Positions 8,101 to 11,708 of a DNA stretch of 11,708 bases are shown one piece after another. This DNA is from Gallionella sp. UBA6045. Lineage in GTDB: Bacteria; Pseudomonadota; Gammaproteobacteria; Burkholderiales; Gallionellaceae. The position numbers were made by a program, and so were the translations under genes. The number at the start of each line of letters is the position of its first letter. Within the stretch, counting starts at the first letter, position 1. Location: contig DIYV01000130.1 of NCBI GenBank assembly GCA_002429165.1, forward strand, positions 4,269-15,976, given 5' to 3'. The notes beneath the pieces are model-generated. The model did no database searches and was not told the DNA's origin. It saw nothing but the letters and a program-made list of their open reading frames with translations.

Positions 8101-8550
8101 CCACGCTTCTTCGCGCAACGCCGAGGTACGCTCCAGCAATTGCATGCCGACCGGCACGCCGGCATTCAGCGGTGCGCGCTGGATGATCTGCATGAACCAG
8201 CCGTGAAAGGTGCTGATGGTGATGGCCGGTTGTGCCAGCAACGCATCGCGATACAGGCCGCGCGCTTTTGCCAGCAGCGCATCGTCGATCTCATCCACAG
8301 CGCGCTCGCGCAAAAACTCTCTAACGATATTGTCATCCCGCACCGCGAGCAGATGCAGCCACTCGTGCAGGCGCGCCTGCATCTCCTGTGCCGCCTTGCG
8401 CGTGAAAGTGATCGCGAGTATCTCGCCGGGCGGTACGCCGGCCAGCAGCAGGCGCACGATGCGCGACACCAGCAGCCAGGTCTTGCCGCTGCCGGCACAG
8501 GCTTCGACGACGACACTGTGTTGGGGATCGAGAGCGGTGCGGTTATCCAT
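5188..8550 (-). CDS. addA: AddA-type UvrD helicase-nuclease (recombination repair), with a repeat-encoded insertion
   Basis: An 1120-residue subunit of the AddAB complex, which unwinds and resects double-strand DNA ends for RecA loading. Seen, in order: Walker A ACAGSGKT (20-24); motif Ia ITFTRKAA; Walker B LLDEFQDT (388-393); motif III GDPKQSIYRFRRAD (421-434); motif V TVHEAKGLE (827-835); motif VI VAMTRAK (904-910). A C-terminal PD-(D/E)XK nuclease has H987, D1061 (KRIDRL), D1074-Y-K1076 (VLDYKTG) and Q1094/Y1101. The D-x12-D-x-K spacing matches that known in RecB. Residues about 650-704 are an insertion encoded by a palindromic repeat (6440-6604): proline- and glycine-rich, then a stretch rich in Ser, Thr and Lys, without homology I recognise. 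It lies between motifs III and V, at an expected surface loop. The frame stays open, so the gene is probably functional. The start ATG overlaps the addB stop (TAATG), implying translational coupling; GGAG (8560-8563) lies 9 nt upstream. Confidence 0.95.
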   Translation of the reverse strand: MDNRTALDPQHSVVVEACAGSGKTWLLVSRIVRLLLAGVPPGEILAITFTRKAAQEMQARLHEWLHLLAVRDDNIVREFLRERAVDEIDDALLAKARGLYRDALLAQPAITISTFHGWFMQIIQRAPLNAGVPVGMQLLERTSALREEAWQAFADSLRVVPEGETAQFMQWLFGEYGLHSTRALLENFVYKRAEWWAYTQGRNDAVAWATEQLQNELEVDADADPIADACTDASLQAAVLAFAQVLATGTDTQCNKANEIQVAWELSDPHQRFAALSCALYTQADEPRSFKPTKKQNAESFLHARDKLFDKLQAVRDALTELAALRMNRAALHCGAALLGHYQELKLRQQQMDFTDLEWQVCRMLNQGDCAEYMQYKLDSRYRHVLLDEFQDTNPLQWQILQSWFDASAAVDSRPTVFVVGDPKQSIYRFRRADARLFGVVREFLQQEFGAHYLTQNETRRNAPAVLDAVNSVFSEHPDGFADFEEHIAHHRDLPGHVEVLPLAALENTETELLPDGRLSLRNPLTTPRSEEQSGARELEAEQFAALIADIVANWSVLDDGKLRRAEYRDIMVLVRKRLHLRVYEHALRTRHIPFLTSRRGGLLDTLEAEDIQALLTFLITPFADLELAQALRSPIFSCSDEELMQIAETPTLPNPPLSGREKVGDSGMMYAPSPDGTTSHSTKLSKNDSQVAGYDKGRAGEGLRWWARLKYVVGNGAASPQLLRAHGLLQGWLAQADKLPVHDLLDRIYFEGDLLHRYAAALPAELQETVRANLQAFMEIALNVDAGRYPSLPRFLAELRELRAAENESPDEGRVGEVGNALRIYTVHEAKGLEAPIVWLLDANDTQSKTDSYSVLLDWQPNAPRPSHFSLFSDKRGHGAKRARYFDADEAYARREEMNLLYVAMTRAKQALLVSGNGEPAETSWYGRIAHVVERDANPLLAAAGSVVAEQEKSPVNVDAALLRPFPTGKRALRITPEQQRGTWLHALLQQLAPPNTAADKAVLQAQCGIPDGEMNTLWQQARALLADASLQRFFDPQFYLSASNEMPYVNAAGEMKRIDRLVEYDDEVWVLDYKTGETADLAPYRAQMTEYQNAMQSVYAGKKIRCALLFADGVLSEV
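6440..6604. mobile_element. Composite palindromic repeat (MITE-like) inserted in frame within addA
   Basis: Seen: 165 nt bounded by AACCCC and GGGGTT. The ends form long inverted repeats. The left end reads AACCCCTCCCC-GG-CCCTCCCC-TTGTCA. The right end, read inward on the other strand, gives AACCCTCCCC-AA-CCCTCCC-TTGTCA. The right end contains a complete small palindrome, CCCTCCCT-GACA-AGGGAGGG (6567-6586). The left end has the matching palindrome, CCCTCCCCT (6453-6461) and AGGGGAGGG (6526-6534), but its loop is opened by the 63-nt hairpin module. A unique centre lies at about 6536-6564. The total is 55 codons with no stop in the addA frame. GC-rich CCCTCCCCTTGTCA-type intergenic repeats are known to me from proteobacterial genomes; their placement inside a coding frame is what stands out. 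Confidence 0.75.
6465..6527 (-). repeat. 63-nt hairpin module, copy A (inside addA)
   Basis: This copy matches 11488-11550 at 48 of 63 positions with no gaps. It folds as one interrupted hairpin: TAACCA (6467-6472) with TGGCTA (6509-6514), one A-C mismatch on this strand and a G-U pair on the other; GAC (6475-6477) with GTC (6503-6505); and GCTATC (6481-6486) with GATAGC (6494-6499) around a 7-nt T-rich loop. On the minus strand it begins CTGATGGAACTACTAGCC and ends GGTTATG. TGA flanks both sides (6524-6526 and 6464-6466), so the net insertion is 60 nt, or 20 codons, contributing AddA residues of about 676-695. Confidence 0.75.
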
Positions 8551-11330
8551 TACCCTGCACTCCAGTCATTCTTGCGGCACAGTCCGCGCATCTCGCAATA
8601 GACACATGCCTCATCCACTCCGTGCGCGGGCATGGCCGCGCCGTTGCGCAACTGCGCGAACACCGCCGACAGCCGCTCGATGTTGGCCTGCGCGAGCTCA
8701 GGCACATCCTGCGGCGGCGCGACAGTGACCACCTTTTCCTTTTCGATGCTGATGAAGGCTGCCTCGCCGGCCTCGTATACATGGGCGTAGCAGGCCAGTT
8801 GCACATCCTCGCCCGCTTCCCTGAGCTTGTTGCGCAGGCGGGTCGCATCCATCATCTTGTAGTCCAGTACCCGCAAGGGGTACGCCGGTGGGTTCCCCGC
8901 CGCCAAGCGGCGACCCTCTCGCAGTACCCGCGCCGAACCATCCGGCTGGCCATCCACGCGGTCGATGCGCCCGTGCAGGGTCAGTTCATCGGTCAACGGT
9001 ATCTCGAACGGCACCTCGCCATTCCGGTAGTGCCAGCCCTCCGCTTCGCTTTTCTGCTGCGCGTCCAGATAGGCCGGGATCGCCTGTTGCCAGCGCAGCA
9101 ACCAGGCGCGCGCCAGATAGTCGCGTTCCACCGCGGGGGCAAAAACCTCGCTGCTGATGCGCTGCAATGCCTCTTCCAAAACGGCGCGCGTGTGTTCGCC
9201 CAGCACCGGAAACTGTTGATGGAAACGATGCAGGATGTCATGTGCCCATTCGCCGTAATCGCGCTTCTCGACGCCCTCGCGCACTTCGTCCAGTTCGTTG
9301 AGGCGCAGCATGTGCCGCGCATAGTATTGATACGGGCAGGCGACCAGACTGTTGTAGCCGCTGGCTGAAATCCGGCCTGGGACCAGGCTGCGCAACGGGA
9401 CGGGCGAGGGCATGGCAGAACGGTCCGGCATTGAAAATTCGGCAGCGCGTACCTGCGCACCTGCCAGCATTCCCGCCAGCTCTTTGTCTGCCAGATCGTC
9501 TCCGTAAGCCAGCTGATGCAGTGCGCGCAGCATTTCAAAATGGGGGCTCAGCAGATTCATTTCGCCGCTTTTGCTGGCTTGCCAAGTGGCCAGTATGGTG
9601 TCGTTCATGGCCAGCAGCGCAAGCAGGTCATCGCGCTGCTGCGCCAGATTCACTTCCCGCGTGGGCAGACCGAGCGTGGCACGCACCGCATCGTTGAACC
9701 ACACACTGCCGTTGTCGATACTCGGCAAGTGGGCTGCATCGCTGCCGAGCAGCAGCACTGCATCAAAATTGCGCCAGCGCGTGGCGGCCAGGTGGGTGAG
9801 CAGCACCGTGCTGTCGATACTGCTGTCGCGGAAGGTGTGCGCATCCAGCTGCTGCGCCAGCCAGTGCCGCCATTCGGCGCGACTGAAACGCGTGTTGTCC
9901 GCCGCCAGTTCCTGCCGCCAGGTTTGCAGAGCCTGCAACAACTGCACGCCCGCCGCATCTGCTGACAGGCCCTGCAACACACCGAGTATGGACAGGCTGT
10001 CATCCAGCGCGCGCAGCCAGCCGGCCAGCGTGTCGCTGTTCCTGCGCAATGTATCCGCCGCCTGGCGCAGCCGCACCAGCGCCGTTTCCACCTCCGCCTC
10101 GCCGTGTGCCAGATCAAGAAAGGCATCGAGGTGCGAAGCCACACCGTGTTTGCGCACCAGTTGTTCGAGCTGATAAACGGCCTGCTTGCGCGTACTCGCT
10201 TCCTGATCGGCAAAGATGAACGGCGACTTGAGCAGGTCGAGCAGATCCTGAAAATAAAAATCGCTTTGCAGCGCATCCAGCCAGCGCATCAGCACCGTGC
10301 TCACCGCCAGCGTGGAAAACGTCCAGCCGGTCTCGTCGCTCACCAGCACGCCGGCGCGTTCCAGCAATGCGCGCACGCGGCGCGCCACCAGGCGATTCTG
10401 CGCGACGAGCGCGATGTTCCGTTTGCCCGCCAGCAGCCAGCGCCGCACCTGCACCTCGGCGGCACGCGCTTCCTGTTCAAGACTGTGCGCGCCGAACAGA
10501 CGCAGGCGATGGGATAATGCGGCTTCCGGTTGTTGTTTCAGCAGTGCTGCGTCGCTGCGCAGATCGGCGCTTTCCGCAGCATGTTGCAACGAGCGCGACA
10601 GCAGCGCGCAGGCCGGCGCATCGGTCACCATCTTGCGCAGATCAAATACCGTGACGGGGACGCGCGCGCGGCAGGCTTCCAGAAAATGCGCTTCCGGTGC
10701 TGCGAGATCCGAGGTCAGCAACAGGTACAGCGGCTTATCCACCCTCTGCGACAACTGTGCCAGCCGCTGCTGATAGGCGCGCACGCTATCCAATTCTCCG
10801 GCCAATTCTCCGGCCAGTTCGCCGCCCCCCGCCATCGCGTACCAAAGTTCATGCACCACACGCGCCTCGAACTGCATCGCTTGTCCGCTGCGCGCCCGGT
10901 AAGCCTCGGCAAGTTGTTCCGCAAATTCGGTTTCGGATTCCGGCAGCGCAACATGATGGCGGGTCAGATCGTCCATCAAACCAAGCAATTCGCGCGACAG
11001 GCTCCACAGATCTGCATCGGCAAACCAGCGCCGCTCGCGCAACGCCTGGTACAAGGCAGTGATGCGCTGCGTGTCTGGCTGGATTGGCATGGCTAGCGGA
11101 ACCGATTGCGCCCAGTCACTGAGCGTGACCATCTGCGGCAGTAATAAGGCAGGCAGATTGGCCGCGACGCTTAAAGCTTGCGCCAGCGGCTGGGCAACGT
11201 GGTAATTGGGTAGCAATACGATGACATCGCGCAAATCAGGCGGTGCATTTTGTGCAAGGATGCTGCGCGCGACGGTGTCAAAAAAAACAGCGGCCGCTAT
11301 TTGCGTGCCGCTGTTTTTTAGTTGTTCCAT
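8550..11330 (-). CDS. addB: AddB-type nuclease subunit with iron-sulfur staple
   Basis: A 926-residue partner of AddA. Seen: an N-terminal inactivated helicase-like half (VIVLLPNYHVAQPLAQAL, no Walker A). The C-terminal PD-(D/E)XK nuclease has H697, E776, D790 (HGRIDRVD), D823-Y-K825 (RVLDYKM) and Q844/Y848. Four cysteines, C665 (VACPYQYYA) and C909-x2-C912-x5-C918 (CVYCEMRGLC), match the known 4Fe-4S 'iron staple' of AddB nucleases. It ends in a TAATG overlap with addA. The start ATG at 11330 lacks a recognisable ribosome-binding site, and codons 5-17 coincide with a strong intrinsic terminator. The residues after it (FFDTVARSIL) look conserved, so the frame through the terminator is probably translated. 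A three-fold ELAG-type repeat lies at residues about 171-181. The promoter is not evident; a MITE-like element occupies the space upstream. It acts in cytoplasmic double-strand-break repair. Confidence 0.93.
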   Translation of the reverse strand: MEQLKNSGTQIAAAVFFDTVARSILAQNAPPDLRDVIVLLPNYHVAQPLAQALSVAANLPALLLPQMVTLSDWAQSVPLAMPIQPDTQRITALYQALRERRWFADADLWSLSRELLGLMDDLTRHHVALPESETEFAEQLAEAYRARSGQAMQFEARVVHELWYAMAGGGELAGELAGELDSVRAYQQRLAQLSQRVDKPLYLLLTSDLAAPEAHFLEACRARVPVTVFDLRKMVTDAPACALLSRSLQHAAESADLRSDAALLKQQPEAALSHRLRLFGAHSLEQEARAAEVQVRRWLLAGKRNIALVAQNRLVARRVRALLERAGVLVSDETGWTFSTLAVSTVLMRWLDALQSDFYFQDLLDLLKSPFIFADQEASTRKQAVYQLEQLVRKHGVASHLDAFLDLAHGEAEVETALVRLRQAADTLRRNSDTLAGWLRALDDSLSILGVLQGLSADAAGVQLLQALQTWRQELAADNTRFSRAEWRHWLAQQLDAHTFRDSSIDSTVLLTHLAATRWRNFDAVLLLGSDAAHLPSIDNGSVWFNDAVRATLGLPTREVNLAQQRDDLLALLAMNDTILATWQASKSGEMNLLSPHFEMLRALHQLAYGDDLADKELAGMLAGAQVRAAEFSMPDRSAMPSPVPLRSLVPGRISASGYNSLVACPYQYYARHMLRLNELDEVREGVEKRDYGEWAHDILHRFHQQFPVLGEHTRAVLEEALQRISSEVFAPAVERDYLARAWLLRWQQAIPAYLDAQQKSEAEGWHYRNGEVPFEIPLTDELTLHGRIDRVDGQPDGSARVLREGRRLAAGNPPAYPLRVLDYKMMDATRLRNKLREAGEDVQLACYAHVYEAGEAAFISIEKEKVVTVAPPQDVPELAQANIERLSAVFAQLRNGAAMPAHGVDEACVYCEMRGLCRKNDWSAG
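10790..10825 (-). repeat. 12-bp tandem repeat in addB (three units)
   Basis: Two identical units CCAATTCTCCGG (10790-10801, 10802-10813) are followed by a diverged third, CCAGTTCGCCGC (10814-10825). In frame they encode the GELAGELAGEL stretch of AddB. The 12-bp unit keeps the frame whatever the copy number, so this is a possible length-variable site between strains. Confidence 0.8.
11280..11319 (-). terminator. Bidirectional intrinsic terminator within the first codons of addB
   Basis: On the minus strand CAGCGGC (11313-11307), a bulged A, then CGC pair with GCG and GCCGCTG (11297-11288) around the loop AAATA. This gives 10 stem pairs, nine of them G-C and one A-T, followed at once by eight T (11287-11280). 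On the plus strand the same stem is followed by six T (11314-11319). The A and T runs extend the stem. It covers addB codons 5-17. If the 212-bp element upstream is removed in thought, it lies about 40 nt after the fdxA stop, the normal place for the fdxA terminator. Confidence 0.8.
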
Positions 11331-11355
11331 TATTTGAGACTGTGCTGCTTAACAG

Positions 11356-11567
11356 CAGGATGTTGAAAAACGTAGCGAGAGGCGATCAGGCAAGGCGGAA
11401 ATCGGCGAGAAAGCGGAATTTACATAAAGTATATCGCTTCGCGGCCCAGCATTTCGAGCCGGTTTCCAACGCAGCATCATCGCGTCGCATAACCAATGAC
11501 TTGCCCAGCGTCTTTTGTTGGGTTAGTCAGATGGCTAGTAGTCATATCAGAGTTTTGCAACACCCTG
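11356..11567. mobile_element. MITE-like palindromic element between fdxA and addB
   Basis: Seen: terminal inverted repeats CAGGATGTTGAAAAAC (11356-11371) and GTTTTGCAACACCCTG (11552-11567) match at 14 of 16 positions. The interior is also palindromic: the left arm at about 11371-11436 (with GGCGAGAAAGCGG and ATTTAC) mirrors the right arm at about 11442-11487 (with GTATAT, CGCTTCGCGGCC and GGTTTCC). The right arm carries an extra block of about 60 nt, the hairpin module at 11488-11550. No transposase gene is present, so mobilisation would be in trans. No clean target-site duplication could be defined. The right end directly abuts the fdxA stop codon. Confidence 0.7.
11488..11550 (-). repeat. 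63-nt hairpin module, copy B (inside the MITE-like element)
   Basis: This is the same module as 6465-6527. The outer stem TAACCA (11490-11495) with TGGCTA (11532-11537) and GAC (11498-11500) with GTC (11526-11528) are identical in both copies. The central stem is CCCAGC (11504-11509) with GTTGGG (11517-11522), different in sequence from copy A but still paired, with one G-U. On the minus strand it begins CTGATATGACTACTAGCC and ends GGTTATG. It interrupts the right arm of the surrounding palindromic element. Confidence 0.75.
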
Positions 11568-11708
11568 TCAGCGCTCGAGGAGCTTCAGCTTATCCTTAAC
11601 CTTGGCCCACTCGTCGGCATCGGCCGGAGGATCGATCTTTTCGACGATGACTTTCCAGGTTTTGGACAGTTCGGCATTCAGTGCGATGAAATGATGCTGG
11701 CTCTCAGG
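11568..11708 (-). CDS. fdxA: Ferredoxin FdxA, C-terminal 46 residues (cut by window edge)
   Basis: Seen: an open minus-strand frame from the right edge to a TGA at 11570-11568, reading PESQHHFIALNAELSKTW, then KVIVEKIDPPADADEWAK and ending KDKLKLLER. This matches the C-terminal tail of proteobacterial 7Fe (3Fe-4S plus 4Fe-4S) ferredoxins of the FdxA type: an FI-LNAELS-W block, DPPADADEW, and a final LER. The cluster-binding cysteines are N-terminal and lie outside the window, so the cofactor cannot be confirmed here. These ferredoxins act as low-potential electron carriers. The stop codon touches the end of the MITE-like element, so the element follows the gene directly. The likely original terminator lies beyond the element at 11280-11319. 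Confidence 0.75.
   Translation of the reverse strand, partial: PESQHHFIALNAELSKTWKVIVEKIDPPADADEWAKVKDKLKLLER

Noticed and set aside
5188..11330. AddAB region as a new anti-phage system
   Set aside because: All motifs fit the standard AddA/AddB repair nuclease. No additional effector genes accompany it.
11352..11571. Target-site duplication around the MITE-like element
   Set aside because: The flanks show only a loose CAG similarity at shifted positions, not a clean direct repeat.
1..11708. CRISPR arrays, tRNA or rRNA genes
   Set aside because: No regularly spaced direct repeats and no tRNA- or rRNA-like sequence were noticed on either strand.

Overview
The window looks like a chromosomal segment of a betaproteobacterium. 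The AddA/AddB pair, the Fe-type SodB, the PolB-like exonuclease next to rlmD and the FdxA C-terminus all read like betaproteobacterial proteins. A Nitrosomonadales/Gallionellales-type genome is my best guess, but this rests on remembered protein similarity and no search was run. Nearly everything lies on the minus strand. Only one intact gene and one broken gene, adjacent to each other, are on the plus strand.

Layout, left to right. The 5' end of rlmD (23S rRNA m5U methyltransferase) lies at 1-161. A REPIN-like pair of inverted REP sequences (181-243) separates it from a DEDDy 3'-5' exonuclease gene (250-1032). After a hairpin-rich spacer comes sodB (1225-1809), with a good sigma70-type promoter at 1853-1881. 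Divergent from sodB on the plus strand are a small gene broken by a frameshift at a run of seven C (2032-2329) and a carboxymuconolactone decarboxylase-family gene (2441-2830). Convergent with that is glutamate dehydrogenase (2890-4182), preceded by a YfcG-like GST (4252-4977). The right half is the recombination helicase-nuclease pair addB-addA, coupled through a TAATG stop/start overlap. Upstream of addB are a MITE-like element and the end of fdxA.

How the genes work together: AddA (UvrD helicase plus nuclease) and AddB (Fe-S-stapled nuclease) form one complex for double-strand-break resection. The exonuclease is another nucleic-acid enzyme. SodB and the YfcG-like protein act in oxidative and thiol stress defence. 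GdhA links 2-oxoglutarate and glutamate. No dedicated new defence operon is visible.

The most unusual content is a set of small palindromic elements. A 63-nt hairpin module occurs twice, once inside the addA reading frame (6465-6527) and once in the fdxA-addB spacer (11488-11550). The copies match at 48 of 63 positions, and all six differences in the central stem form three paired (compensatory) changes. In both places the module appears to sit inside an arm of another, unrelated palindromic repeat. In addA the composite repeat (6440-6604) is exactly 165 nt and adds about 55 residues without breaking the frame. A textbook bidirectional intrinsic terminator also lies inside codons 5-17 of addB. 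Without the MITE it would fall about 40 nt after the fdxA stop.
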